A stretch of 64,000 nucleotides of DNA, taken from NCBI RefSeq assembly GCF_000204055.1, contig NW_006768765.1, positions 3,111,601-3,175,600 on the forward strand, read 5' to 3'. Each line of letters starts with the position of its first letter. Position 1 is the first letter of the stretch. Below the pieces are notes generated by a model. The model was not told the DNA's origin. It did no database searches and worked only from the letters and a program-made list of their open reading frames with translations. Both the position numbers and the translations under genes were made by a program. Below are positions 21,992 through 34,447 of this stretch, piece after piece. Source of the stretch: Melampsora larici-populina 98AG31. Taxonomy: Eukaryota; Basidiomycota; Pucciniomycetes; Pucciniales; Melampsoraceae.

Positions 21992-22554
21992 AGAGCGCCA
22001 CATTCTGTTGCGGCTCCGAATTTCGGCCCCGAACCACAGGGCCAGATTTCTCCCCTCACTTGTGTGCCTCTCCCCTTCGGTATTGGACTAAGCATTACCG
22101 TTGCAGGCTTGGGGTAATTCTTCAAAAAAAACTCAGATGATATACATCTTAAGCCATCTTTGGTTCCACCGTGTCCAAGACAGGACCCCCTGACTTTGTT
22201 TGGAAGAACCCACAAAGCATGAGTTGGTTCCTAGGCCCATTGGGACTTAGCAGGGTGGAGAGGCCGAGTAGTATCTTGGGTTGGGTACATATGAAGGACA
22301 CGTGAGAATCCATCCTTCAAAGCAATAACCCAGACACCAGGTGGCAAAGACCAACCTCAACTCAAAGACCCCAATACCCAATTCATCTGCTCTCCTTCAG
22401 CTCCAGAATATTCTTTGAGAATCATTCACACTTTAAACAAACCAAAAAAGCAATACATTCAGATTGAAATCAAGAAATTCAAAAATTCAAAGTCATTGAG
22501 GTGGATAACTCATTATGAGCAAGAATCAGAAGAGCTGAAGAAAACATAGACCAT

Positions 22555-22851
22555 ATGAATAGACAGATTACAGCAGTCTTAGCTTTGAGAAAAGAGGGCA
22601 ATGGTGGGGGATCAGGAAACAATGAATTGTTAGCAAATGGTGAAGCGGAAAGTAGAGACAGTGGTAATACAACTGGTGTTAATACCACAACAAGTAGTGG
22701 AGCTAGTGGTGAAAGGAGAGGTGATGTGACAGATAGAACTAATGCTGGAGTAGGAAATGCAACAGGCAACATCAGAGGTGTTATTGGCAAGGACAAATAC
22801 AAAGGAGCCAGACCAAAGTCTAAGGTAGTGAGTGCAGATGGGATTGAATAG
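22555..22851 (+). CDS. Gly/Asn/Thr-rich ORF, possible retroelement gag remnant
   Basis: 98 codons from ATG, rich in Gly, Asn, Thr and Ser, ending Lys-rich. After the stop another frame continues (YIEDDDESWHPLSKRKG). This pattern is seen in decayed gag regions of fungal LTR retrotransposons, but no protease, RT or zinc knuckle follows. Treat as weak. Confidence 0.25.
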   Translation: MNRQITAVLALRKEGNGGGSGNNELLANGEAESRDSGNTTGVNTTTSSGASGERRGDVTDRTNAGVGNATGNIRGVIGKDKYKGARPKSKVVSADGIE

Positions 22852-23589
22852 AAAGTCTACATTGAAGATGATGATGAGTCATGGCACCCTCTGTCAAAAA
22901 GGAAGGGAAGGGGACAAATTGACAAATCTCACCTCCTTTGAAGAAGACAAATTGTCCATTGCGGATGGGTTGGGTTCATGCTAGGTCAGATCAAAGAGGT
23001 TTCTATCTCTATTCTTTCCTCTTCCTCTTCCTCTGCTCTCTGCCATCTTGTGTTGCTAGTTCCTCCTCTTCCCCCTCTCTCCCATCTAGATTTTAAAAAA
23101 CTTCTCCAACAGTTATACCTCAGTATCTCATAGTTCAATCATTTTTTAATTTCCCGCCTGTCAACCTTTAGTCAGACTGGGGTTAAGTTTCAGGGTCTCA
23201 TTTTCTCTCCTCACAAATTGTTCTTGCTCAAGGGTAGGGGACAGCTCCAGTGGAGACTGTCAGTACCCGCCGCATGTGGCCACCCAGAGCACTCTCCTGT
23301 TTTTCATCAAGTCCCTGCAATATTTTTCCTCTCTATAGTACCAGGTCTGATCCCACCATCAGGGGAAAAATTGCAACACAGCCTCAGGGCTTTGTAGTAA
23401 CCAATGGTCCCTAGCTAAACCCTGTGCCACTGAATATTCCTACCTTGTTGCCCTTTTCTCATTGGACTCAATAATAGTTTTTTACAAGCTTTCTTAGATT
23501 GTGGTGTCTCTCAATCATCTATCAGTCCATCATTTGACTGACGCGTGATCTGTGTTCTATTCAGAACAATCCCACACCTGATTCTCTTT

Positions 23590-23960
23590 AGATTCTGCCT
23601 GTGAGCTCTTTGAATTCTACGGTCAACTATGCGTGCTTTGGATTACGTATGCGGTACGTATTAGGCTTCCAAAGATTCCCTTGCTCATTGCAATATCTTG
23701 AAACTAAGCTCAAATCAGGACCGCGGTCTCATGGAAGGGTTTTGTAAGGATATCAAGCTTTTGATATTATTTTGAAGGCTCGGCTCAGGATTCACTGGCA
23801 AGCAAACCACCGAAGAATTCATTCAAGGGTTGTATTCTAGATATCACGAAGACCGAACATCATCTGGAGTTGAAAGATTCAGTCTCACATATGCATACCA
23901 AGACACTTGTTGATTGACAATCTTGTATGCTGTGAAACTCTTCTACTCAGATCAAGTTCG
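23590..23960 (+). repeat. Dispersed repeat of unknown class, partial copy 2
   Basis: Carries GAGCTCTTTGAATTCTACGGT, GTACGTATTAGGCTTCC, ACCGCGGTCTCATG and GTAAGGATATCA, matching the first third of copies 1 and 3 in the same orientation. It stops before the CGCATA block. Confidence 0.6.
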
Positions 23961-24029
23961 ACCGGATAGACTGTTCTGGCACAAGTGATAAAAAGATATC
24001 TATTCACATTCCCCGCAATCTTTCTCGGG

Positions 24030-24620
24030 GTTGGTGGCAAAATTCCGCAAGCTCTTTGAATTCAACGGTTGGCTATGTGCCTCATGTGTGATTCGGATTT
24101 CGGAATTATGTATCGGATCAGGCTGCCAAAGATTTCTTTGCTCATCAAGAGTAAAATCAAACCCGGGTTGATTCAAGACCGCAGTGATCTGACAGGGTTT
24201 GGTAAAGACATCATGTATACGACGCTTCTGATCTTATAGATAAAATCAATGCTCGCATTGCATCTTCCCACCACAGAATCCCTGACGATACATCCATTGT
24301 AGGTCAACCATGACCTTGAGTTAGAAGACATGATCCCACATGGGGCTGTACCAAAATCCTTAGGATCTCCTATAATCTGATGTATGTAAGGGTAATGGTA
24401 GGGTTAATCACCGCATAGGATTGAAACATCTCATCATCAAGCAAATACAAGTCGCAGATTTTTAATGATGCGATCATCTAAAACGTGATATGAGGTACAC
24501 CAGAGGTATTTCTAATTGATCTTGTTTGTACATAGGACATATGTTGTATTTGAAGTGTTCGAATTTCGTTCAAACTCCCTAGATCGCATAATCGATAAAC
24601 CCATTGGTTGGGAAATTGAG
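24030..24620 (+). repeat. Dispersed repeat of unknown class, copy 3
   Basis: Contains ATTCCGCAAGCTCTTTGAATTC, TATGTATCGGATCAGGCT, GGTAAAGACATCATG, GGATCTCCTATAATC, CGCATAGGATTGAAA, CTCATCATC, GATATGAGGTACAC and CCCTAGATCGCATAATCG in the same order as copy 1. Together with copies 1 and 2 it brackets the retrotransposon. Confidence 0.65.
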
Positions 24621-26488
24621 ATAGAGATCAATGTGAAAAACAAATTGACAAGTTGTACCAGAGTTTGAAGTGACCTTTGGTCATGTTGTACTTAATTGTC
24701 ATCAACTCAAACAAAAGTCCAGTGTTGAATTTTGACACCTTTCTTCCGCTGCTGTAGTGAAACCCTTCGGACAGTGCCGGAAGTTTGAAAGTCGTCATCT
24801 CACAGAAATTCTTTGGAAAATGAAGATGGATTCGCTACTTCAGATCAGATCTTCTCTATTGGGGCTATCCTCGTTTCTGACCGGTTCGTCACAATTGTTG
24901 GCCACTATATATCCAAAGAGATAAATGTATAATGGGAGGAGACAATGATCTAATTAGCGGTTAAGTTGAGAATGTGATGATATGTATGTACAAGAACTGA
25001 AAGAGTAGATAATTATGAGTTTGTTAGGACAAGATTCCATGAAGTTTTGAAACGCTTGATATGTATGTGTCATTCGACCAAGCTCTACACTGCCTTTACA
25101 GTTCGACCCGATTGATATTTAGGCTGAATTCTAATTTCTCACTTACTTCCACCACATTTCTTGCAATCAATCGAAGGTCTGTCGTGACCCCCAAGCTTGA
25201 ATAGAATTGTATATGTTTTACATCTTTAGTGTGTCCCGACGATCGTCTGTCGCGGTACATAGTTTGATGGTGAGTATATGATTTGTATGAAAAGTAAGTT
25301 GAATGTTCTATTAAGATCTATTAGACCATCTCTCGAACTGAACTATAAACATCATGATTCATCAACTTACCGTTTGTTTTTTTGAGCACCCACCCTTGCC
25401 ATTGAGCAATCTTGAATGAATCTAAGCATCGATTTGGGTTTGGTCTTCAGTTGATTTTAAAACAAACTGAAAGCCAATCTCATTCAGCTCTTCAGTCAAG
25501 ATTGAGATTGAGATATTGGGAAAAATAAAAACATTTATCTCCAACTCAACCGTTTATAAATCAATCCTACTTCAATCCTTAAGCTTCTTTCCCTCAATCC
25601 TTTTCATTTACAAAATAAACATTCCCAAAATCTCAATCCTTTTAATCCTTCGATTCCATTCTCTTGACGATTACACACTTTATTCCTCACAATCACTCAA
25701 CCTTCTATCATCATCACTTCAATCGAATCTTCTCAAGATATTCAAACCGAACGATTTCTCAGCCGGGTTCACTCCTGTCAGTCTTTGCTTGGGAACTTGA
25801 TGAGAATTTAAACTTCATGGCTGACCTCATCCCTTTTTCTCCTTCCAATCACGTTTTTGGTGTGGCTCCTGATTGTGATATCCCGGTGGATGTGTCTCTC
25901 AACTCATCGACTATCAAAATTGCTCTTCCCGCCTTGCCTCTGGGATTACTTTTTCTGTGCTTCTACAACTGCTAACTTCGTCATCCAACCTCTGTGAATT
26001 GTTGGGTCAATCTCTTTGATCGCATATCACTTATCTATCTAATCATTTGATATCATTCTTAGCTTAGACAACTGATAACTTCCTTCAAGTTAGGATTTCT
26101 TTCTCCCCAATCTAACTAGACACAGACTTTATTTTTCATTTTCCTATACCATTCAAATCCACAAATCATTCGATTTCATACACACAGCCACCCTACACTG
26201 TACAATCCCCAAAGGTTATTGAAGAGATAGATATCAACAAGAGCCCAGTGTCAAAGTCCTCTGGTCTTCACTGTATTATTTGGTCATCCTCTTTTATTGC
26301 TCACAGCCTTTCAAGATTGGTTCAAGAGCTTTCAAGAGGAATATCCGTCAAATCACAAATACAAACTCAAGCCATCCTTCACTTTTCACCGCCTTGGACC
26401 CCCACTCTTCAGCGCTATAAATCCCTTCACCCTTGCACATTTCCCCCACCCAATTGGTTTAAATCAATTCTTTCTTCCGTTCATCAAG
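24621..26488. other. Intergenic, upstream of the TMEM198-like gene
   Basis: AT-rich with long pyrimidine tracts (CTTCCTTCA-type and TCAATC repeats) from about 25540 onward, typical of fungal promoter and 5' UTR regions. The short upstream open frames are not supported as genes. 22852-23590 likewise shows no gene. Confidence 0.4.
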
Positions 26489-29249
26489 ATGTTTTGCCTC
26501 AATCGATATGTTGAAGGATCTCGTTCAACTCAATTTCCTATCGTTCTGCTTCTTGTCCTCTTGGCTCACTCTACAATTGCTCAAGTTGTCAATGTGACCA
26601 ACACACCTGTCTTGAATTCGACCCAAACACCTACCAATCGAGCTACAAATCTGACCAGTGGAATCCAGGCCACTCCGATCGCCACTAATGTCTCACAAAC
26701 TAATCAATCTCAACTTGCTTCAAATGTCACTTCGGGACCAACATCAATACCCTCGAACTCAACCAACTCGACCAATTCGGCGAACTCTACCTTCAATGAA
26801 AGAGAGGTTCTACCACTCGATACACGGGTCACTGCTCCTTTTGGAATTCTTGGTGCTCTTCTTATCATTTCTGGTACTCCTATGGCATTTTGGGGTGGTC
26901 GTAATCGATGGTGAGTTTTCATATTCTATCATCCTGATATCTCAGATTGTGTTCATCGTATGCAAGCCATTGACTCATTTTTATGTTCTCCACATTATTC
27001 AGGTCGAGTTATTTCTTGACTGGTGCTTACGTCGCAGCTATAATAGTCATGGTACCCATTCTGAGGTTTGGTGTCATTGAACAAGACCCTCATCCTAACA
27101 ATCTCGTTCGTCAAAATTCCCAGTTTCAACATACGTCTGAATTCCGGAGTAACACTCAAAACTGATTTGCCTTATGATCTCTTTCCAGGTTCAAGGCATG
27201 TTCCTCTTAGCCTGTGTTGTAGCAGCAGTTGGAGCTGGTGGTGTTTCCGTCATATTTTGGAAAGGTACAAGATATCTCGTTGGGTAAGTTTATCATCACT
27301 CACTTCACACTTCACACATCTCAAATTCTCAAAGTTCAAATCATCTTGATTCAAACTGACCTAAAATTCACATTCTTTAGTGCTGGTGGAGGTTTTGTCA
27401 TTGCACTCTTCATTCTTTCACTTCGGGAAAATGTTTTGATCAGACCACCTGGTTTAAGATGGGTGATGATCATCGGGAGTGTTACCATTGGTTTTGTACT
27501 TGCTACTATCCCTGCCATCCAACTTTACGTTACTGTTGTTGCTACTGCCGCAATGGGTGCAGCAGCAGTGATGCTCGGGGTAGATTGTTTTACTACTGCT
27601 GGTGTGAAAGAATATTGGGTTTATATCGTTGGTTTTGGTCAAATGTTCCCTAAGCTCGATGGTCACTTTCCTCTTACAATCACCATGCAAGGTAAGATGA
27701 TTTTTTTTAAAAATCGCTCTTACTCAATAACCACTAAGCTCATCCTCTCTTGTGATTATTGTCTTATAGCCGAATTGGGTGTCATGGCAGGACTTTTCGT
27801 AATGGGAGCTGCTGTTCAATGGAGATTATTAGAAGTGATTTACAAGAAGATTGGAGTATTGAAACAATTAGATCGAGAAAGGGCAATGGTAGAAGAAGCC
27901 GCTGCGTATCGACAATCAATGGCACTCGACGCAGATCTTGCTATTTGGGAAAAACGTTATAATAAGAACTATAGCTCATCAGATGCAGCAGATTCAACTA
28001 GTCATGCTAATTCACCTACACTTGATCATCATACTCGAAAGTCTTCTCAGTTTTCACTTTTACCTCGTCTTTCAAAACAAACTTCTCCAAACGAAAAAGC
28101 GGGTGATTCTCAACCTAGTACGCCTCAGGCCTTCAATCATTCAGCTAAGGCTCATCTTTTACCTGGTATCGACTCGGGTCGAGGTATTAGAGACTCTTTA
28201 GGATATGAAGCTGAACCACTCTCACCTCAAGTTGGCGATCATCTTCTATCACGCACCTTACAAAATTCTCCTGTACACCAAGCTCATCACATCGCTCAAC
28301 GTGAAACTTTAGCAGTGATCGAAGATAAGATGAGAACATTAGAGGAAGTTAGACAGATGAGAGTTTCGGTAGAAAAACTTCGAGCTGAATTAGCTTCTAG
28401 CTCTGGATCTACCGAGGATCAATCACCAAGCCCTGGACCATTCAATACCAACTCTTTACCGATCCCTACGACTACACCTACTCGAGCTCAAATTGGCGAA
28501 CCAAGTTGGAAAAACTCGACTGGGATTGATCATTCACCAAACCGATATCTTAGAAATCCAGAAAGGCTTTCATCAGATCCTAGACCTCAATCGATGAGTG
28601 TAGCCATTGATTTTGATAAATTTTCAAGTGAAAGAAGAGTAGCTCGACCACCAGGTGCACCGACTAGTTGGACTAAACGAATGACCATGGTAGATTTAAG
28701 AGAACCTAGTGATCGAGCTGGTAGACCATTACCATTAGAAAATCAAGAAAGACTTCGAAGAATCTCACAAGGTCCTACTAGATTGATTACGGTTGGTGAA
28801 CCAGCGATTGTAGAGAAAAAGGTTTCACCTCAAAGACAGAGTACAGTGATGACTATTGAAGAACTTGATCATCGTCATAAAGAAGCTATTAGGAAATTAC
28901 AGGGTCCTACGACTGAAAGTATGACCATCAAACAAACTGTTGAATCACAAACTAAGAGTAAGAGAGATCGAAGTAGTTCACATCATATGGTAAGCATCCT
29001 TTTACATCACCCCCAGAAATTTCTTCTCAATCAACAAATAAACTGATGTGAATCTCATCACTTTGATAATAAAAGCAGCAAGGTGGTAGTGGTGAAGGTT
29101 TCAATCGATATGCTCCCCGTCCACAACATCAAAGAGCTTCAACTTATACATTTGATGATCGAAGAAACTCAGCTTTCGTTTCACAACCTTCTCCACTTGC
29201 AACACCTTCAGCTCAAAAGAAAGATAAAGCCAGTTGGTTAGATTATTAA
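26489..29249 (+). CDS. DUF4203 / TMEM198-type multi-pass membrane protein
   Basis: About 760-aa predicted integral membrane protein. ATG at 26489 starts a signal peptide (FPIVLLLVLLAHSTIA). Exons: 26489-26910; a short exon from 27003; one to 27283; 27381-27691; 27770-28989; 29079-29249. All clear introns are GT-AG, but the end of exon 2 (near 27070) is uncertain. The luminal part is an N-glycosylation-rich Asn/Thr/Ser segment (repeated NST, NVT). Then come about seven hydrophobic helices: FGILGALLIISGTPMAFWGG, YFLTGAYVAAIIVM, LLACVVAAVGAGGVSVIFW, GGGFVIALFILSL, WVMIIGSVTIGFVLATIPA, VVATAAMGAAAVMLGVDCF and LGVMAGLFVMGAAVQW. The long cytosolic tail has a coiled segment (LEEVRQMRVSVEKLRAEL) and Ser/Pro-rich disorder. 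The helix pattern matches the fungal TM7SF3/TMEM198-like (DUF4203) domain. Function in fungi is not established. Confidence 0.82.
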
Positions 29250-29887
29250 TCATTCTTTTGAATTTCTCCTTTTTTGCTTGAGAGTTTTTTTTTTGATTTC
29301 TAGTCTTCTTGTTTTCTTGAATTATTTATATGAACGTGATTCTTGGATAGTTTCTTCGTTTCTACGCTAATGTTGACTTGTACCATCTTTCTTATTATTT
29401 TTTCTTTCTTCTCATCTCAACTCTTTTTCCAAGTTGATATTTATTTTTATCTATCCTAGAAACGGAACTCATAATCCTAAACCTATCTATTCCTTCTTTT
29501 GATTTTTTTTGATTCACTTTCTTACTTCAAACCATCAAAAGAAAATCTTGTTTTGCTTTCTTTTTTGATACTTACTTCGTTCAATTCCTTTCGCATTTCG
29601 CATTGTAATCTTTCGTTCTAAACCTTCGTTTATGTAGCTTACAATTATCACCCATTTAATTTTGATGAGCTACACTTTGTTTTTCTTGGTTTGTTGAATC
29701 GTCAAACTTGTAATCAAATGTTAACTTTTACAGATTTTTAGATTTGTGAGATCCGATTTCCAATCCAAATTTATAGAAATCAAAATAAGTTTACATAAAA
29801 GACACAAGAAGTTCTTGAGAATGAGTTGGGGTTTGGTAAAACAGTCAAATAGCTACAAGGTTTTTTTCAAATCCAAACAGTTAGGAA
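29250..29887. other. Intergenic between convergent genes
   Basis: T-rich 3' flanks of the TMEM198-like gene (plus strand) and riboflavin synthase (minus strand). It holds T-runs such as TTTTTTTTGATTTC near 29287. No gene seen. Confidence 0.45.
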
Positions 29888-30907
29888 TCACTTTGAATCT
29901 AAAACTTTTTGAGAAAGTAGAGCTTTAGTTACAGCAGCATCAATCATAACAGACATAGATCCAACCAAAGTTCTAGCGATCGATTTAGTTAAACAATCAA
30001 ATTCAAGATTGACCAAATCTCCTACTGATTTTTTTGATAAAGTCACATGGTCTTGAGTATGTTGAATTAACATGATTTCAAAACTTGATGGATTGTTGGA
30101 ATTTATTGAAGGATTAGGTACTGAACAAAGTGTTAATGAAATCCCATCTATGGTTATGTAACCTTTTGGAATTAATAATGAACTGATGGGTAAACCTTCG
30201 TGTTCAGTTGATGAACTTCCTAAAGTAAATTTCATTCGTAATGAGTCTCCATCTTTTTCTATTGATTCGATTTCTGCTGTTCTATCTACATGTCCCTGAT
30301 TTACGAGTTTTTTTTTTTGAAAAACAAATTTGTTAGTTGATGGATTTCTTTGGTAATGAGATTGAAGGACTGAAAGAAATGGAGTTTCATACTCAACTTG
30401 TACAAAATGACCACCGAATCTTGTATCTGCTCTCATAGCTCTTTCTAAATTAACCTGATCAGATACTTTCAAAAGACCTTTCGAGTTTTAAAAAAACCAT
30501 ATAAAATTAGTTTCCTATTGATCAACTTTCTTTTCTTTACGAATTCGATTTTGGACCTCTTCAAAGAGAAAATAACTTACCTAAATTGGTTCTTCTTAAA
30601 GTTTCAGGTGCAAGTCCCACAGTGAATTGATTTGAATCGAATTCCAAAACAGTTAAACAAGTTCCATTGATCGCAATACTATCACCAATTTGACAATCCA
30701 TCAAAACTTTTGATGCATCTTGAATGATTAAATGGATTGAAGAACCCCATGGATCGTTTGTGGTTTCAGTGACTTGATTTAAAGCTTTAACGGTTCCTAT
30801 TGACTTTTGAAAAAATTAGAGTCAAGTGCTTGATTAGTTTGGTTTACTGGATCTTTTTTTGACAATCTTAAAGTTGATGGACTTACCTCGATTAAACCTG
30901 TGAACAT
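29888..30907 (-). CDS. RIB5: Riboflavin synthase (alpha chain), three exons
   Basis: Catalyses dismutation of two 6,7-dimethyl-8-ribityllumazine molecules to riboflavin, the last step of vitamin B2 synthesis. Exon 1, 30907-30887, encodes the hallmark MFTGLIE. Exon 2 is 30803-30581 and exon 3 is 30477-29888; introns are GTAAGT-type. The total is 277 aa, slightly longer than yeast Rib5. Two lumazine-binding half-domains are visible: the first has SIGTVKA, IGDSIAINGTCLTVLEFD and VGLAPETLRRTNL; the second begins near GGHFVQ, carries GHVDRTAEI and ends with YITIDGISLTLC. The Lys-rich insertion between the domains (TNKFVFQKKK) is unusual. The gene is complete and appears functional. It is divergent from CBF5. 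Confidence 0.93.
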
Positions 30908-31627
30908 GGTATTTGAACCTTCTGAGAGGGAATAAATTGAAGATTCAAACTGAGGATATCCGAATGAATTTGTTGTAATCTTAATTTTCTTTCTTCGGTC
31001 CTCAAGATGAACTCCAATCGGGGCGGGGGCTCAAGCTTTAGCAAACTCAAAAACCTTCAAAAGGTTCAACACCCAGTTTCAACTTTCAATGCTTATCAGC
31101 ATCAAGCAAAATTCCAAGGGTTTCATGGCATTACGTGATTCTATTGCATCAGACCTCACAGGCAATCTTTCCAGATTTGATTCATTCATCAGCATAAAGT
31201 TGAAAATGTCAATGATACAAAATTGAAGATGGTGCTTGACGAATTGTGGATTGACATTTCACGAAAACACGTGATGAGCCATATGTAAATGATAAACCTA
31301 ACCTCTGTGGAGTAGTAATGTAAATCTGTATTTTGAGTTAGGTCAATGTGGTTTTGGTTGAAACTGATTTTTTTAAAAAAATAAACCATTTCTCGAGATG
31401 AAGCAGAAGAACACTGAATAGAAATTAGAAGGAATCAAAAGAAAGGTAAAAAAAAGTATAGAAAGAACACCAAAAACCAAAGTTAGTTCAATCTTTCTAG
31501 CATTCATCCATATCAACAATCACTAACATTGATTTTCTTCAAACTTCAAATTACAACCAAAATAAAGACTTCAAACAGATCCATCACAATTTATCTTTAA
31601 TCAAATTCAATCAAGACTACTAAATCA
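30908..31627. promoter_or_regulatory. Divergent promoter region RIB5 / CBF5
   Basis: About 720 bp separating the two divergent starts. The CBF5-proximal 120 bp is A/C-rich with CAATC repeats (TTAATCAAATTCAATCAAG just before the ATG), typical of rust 5' leaders. No specific factor site can be assigned from sequence alone. Confidence 0.45.
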
Positions 31628-33596
31628 ATGGCAACTAAAGAACAAGGAATAGTAGCCATTGGTCAAACTTCTGGTGATTTTTTAATTCAATCAGCAAGTA
31701 CTACACCTCAATTAAACACTTCACAATGGCCGTTATTACTTAAAAATTATGATAAGCTTTTAATTCGATCTAGTCATTTTACTCCAATCCCATGTGGTAG
31801 TAGTCCTTTAAAACGTCCTTTGAAGGATTATATCAAGTTAGTTTATTTCTCTTTATCTTTGGATGAGTTTTGAAAAATAGCTCTTCAGATTGAACTAACG
31901 TTTTGGTTTTCAATTTTCATAAAAATTCTCAGAACTGGTGTGATTAATCTTGATAAACCTTCAAATCCATCATCTCATGAAGTAGTAGCATGGATTCGAA
32001 GAATCTTAAGATCAGATAAAACAGGACATTCAGGTACACTAGATCCCAAAGTCACTGGTTGTTTATTAGTTTGTATAGATCGAGCCACTCGTTTAGTCAA
32101 ATCACAACAAGGAGCCGGTAAAGAATATGTTTGTGTGTTAAGATTACATTCAAGTTTACAAACCGAAAAAGCTTTATCTCGAGCACTCGAAACTCTTACC
32201 GGTGCACTCTTTCAACGTCCACCCTTGATCTCAGCTGTCAAACGTCAACTTCGGATTCGAACGATTTATGAAACTAAATTGATTGAGTTTGATAACAAAC
32301 GTCATTTGGCTGTCTTTTGGGTTAGTTGTGAAGCTGGTACTTATATTCGTACTCTTTGTGTTCATTTGGGACTTTTATTGGGCGTCGGTGGTCATATGCA
32401 AGAATTACGTAGAGTTAGAAGTGGTGCGATGGGTGAAAATGATGGGATTGTAACCATGCATGATGTATTAGATGCTCAATGGGTTTATGATAACACACGT
32501 GATGGTAAGTTCTTTTACATTTCAAAAGATATTTTTATGATCCACTTGACTGACCAAACTTGAAAAATCTTCACAGAATCATACCTTCGACGTGTCATTC
32601 GTCCCCTTGAATCACTCTTGACCGGTTACAAGCGAATCGTAGTTAAAGATACTGCAGTCAACGCTGTATGCTATGGTGCCAAGTTGATGATTCCCGGTTT
32701 ACTGAGATACGAGGCTGATATCGAACTAAACGAAGAAGTAGTACTTATGACTACCAAGGGTGAAGCTATTGCCATCGGAATCGCTCAAATGACTACGGTA
32801 GAACTCGCAACTTGTGATCATGTTGGTTTCTCTTTACTATCTATCTTCTTAACACAGTACTTCAAACTTTAACAATCACGTTTCTTTGAGGATATTAGGG
32901 AGTAGTAGCTAAAGTTAAGCGATGTATCATGGAACGAGATACTTACCCTCGAAGATGGGGATTAGGACCCAAAGCACAAGAAAAGAAAAAGGTTAGTACT
33001 CTGTAATTCCTCTGACAAATCAGAGCTTTGCTTAAGAGTATCACTCTTTGTTTAATCTTCTATCACAGATGATCAAAGTGGGTGAACTCGACAAATATGG
33101 ACGAGCAAATGAAAAGACACCATCTAAGTGGCGTGAAGGTTACACTGATTACTCAGGTGGAGCTGATCCTACTTCAGCACCTGCTGCTGATACTGACACT
33201 ATTCCGGTAAGTGATCATTCTCAACATCATGATAATCCAGAGAAACGTCTTATGAATTGATGAACGATTTTTTTTCTTGATTTTTTTTAGACTCAACCAC
33301 CATCCAAACCAACTGAAGAAGAACCATCAACAGAATCATCAAAGAAAAACAAGAAGAAACGTAAATCTGAACAAGCTGAAGAAGAAGTTGGAGATGTTTC
33401 AATGGCGGTTTCAGAAGTGGTTGATCCACAAGAAACTGAAGAAGAACGAAAGAAAAGAAAAGCAGAGAAGAAAGCAGCTAAGAAAGCTGCTGCAGCTGCA
33501 GCTGGTGGTGGTGGTGATCTGGCTGATGTTTCTATGGCTACATCTGAAGTTGAGAGTAAACCTAAAAAGAACAAGAAACAGAAAAAAGAGGAATGA
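31628..33596 (+). CDS. CBF5: H/ACA snoRNP pseudouridine synthase CBF5 (dyskerin), six exons
   Basis: Catalytic subunit of H/ACA ribonucleoproteins, which pseudouridylate rRNA and snRNA in the nucleolus. Exons 31628-31836, 31933-32504, 32577-32821, 32899-32991, 33069-33206 and 33291-33596 splice in frame to 520 aa, close to yeast and human lengths. The DKCLD N-terminal part has DFLIQ...[11 protein letters not shown]. The TruB domain carries the catalytic Asp in [14 protein letters not shown] and the conserved [29 protein letters not shown] and [15 protein letters not shown] blocks. A PUA domain follows ([20 protein letters not shown] to GEAIAIG). The C-terminus is the usual Lys/Glu-rich tail ([17 protein letters not shown]) that directs nucleolar localisation. 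Complete, with all key residues present. Confidence 0.96.
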
Positions 33597-34447
33597 ATTA
33601 AACAATGAAAAAATGAAAAATCCTATTTTTGGAAAAAAAAAATGTGAAGAATTTTCATAATTTTTGATATACCCTATTTAAATCAAAGAAAAAGGTTGTG
33701 AAGGAGATTGAATGGATTGATACAGTTCTCACTTTTTTCCTTTTAGATTTTAGTGTTCTTTTTTTATATGTGATTTTGTCTACATGTTTTCATGTTTTGT
33801 TATATGATTGATATTAAAAGAGATTTTACTTCAAAAAAATGAGATACAGAGAAAACATAATGATTGTGATTTCATTAATTAAATCCTATCTCTTCATTCA
33901 TAGAGCATTTAGTAAACCACTGACTATATTTCAAAGGAATTGCAGGGCCAAGCCACCATGATTGATTCATCAAGTCCACAAGTCCACATCATCATTTTGG
34001 AGTGATCTTGAACTGTGAATGTTTTTTACATGGGAGCGCGTTGTGTCACGGACAATTATAAATTGACAAAGTCATCTTGACGCCGATGAGAATACCCCAA
34101 ACAGATGAATCTTGACAACCCAAACTGAAAAAAAAAAATTAGTATACCAGAGGAGCGTGCACAGTGATTGAAAAGCTGTTCAAGTCCAATCTTATGGTTC
34201 ATTGTAGACAAATGATCACACCTTTCCATTTGACTCATGTTTTACTTAAAAGTACAAAAGCTTTCTGGGGGGTTTTGTAATAGAAGCATATATAGAGGCA
34301 GAGATGTTAGTTGAGCGTTTCACGCCCTCAATGCTCGCCTCCATCCAACCAATTTCCAAAAATTCTCAAAGTTCAAGCAGTTCATCATCTTAAAAAACTT
34401 CTTCATTGATTCCGGTTGAGATCATTCCAGTAAAATTAATGCCAAAA
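33597..34447. other. Intergenic, nothing recognised
   Basis: 3' flank of CBF5 with T-rich terminator-like runs, then about 600 bp of AT-rich DNA before the stop codon of the CmcJ-like gene. No supported open frame on either strand. Confidence 0.4.

Larger units (their letters stand above)
15300..22000 (-). mobile_element. DIRS/Ngaro-type tyrosine-recombinase retrotransposon, decayed
   Basis: Reading on the minus strand, the order is Gag-like exons (21692-19167), reverse transcriptase plus RNase H (18924-16937), then a tyrosine recombinase (16998-15769). The order Gag, RT/RH, YR with no integrase or protease is that of Ngaro-like elements; DIRS1-type elements arrange overlapping ORFs differently. 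Coding parts are interrupted by short GT-AG introns, as is common for basidiomycete copies. The RT active-site motif is altered and the YR frame is shifted, so this copy is probably not autonomous. The outer limits given are approximate because the split direct repeats were not found by eye. Confidence 0.75.

Noticed and set aside
14600..22250. LTR retrotransposon interpretation of the RT-bearing element
   Set aside because: There is no integrase or protease, and a tyrosine recombinase with R-H-R-Y residues follows the RNase H, so a DIRS/Ngaro-type element fits better.
22140..22290. Possible tRNA or 5S-like segment (GGGACTTAGCAGGGTGG region)
   Set aside because: No cloverleaf could be formed and no clear A/B box pair was found. 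No tRNA gene is supported anywhere in the window by eye.
33277..33660. Lys/Leu-rich plus ORF and Ala/Phe-rich minus ORFs
   Set aside because: Other frames of the lysine-rich last exon of CBF5.
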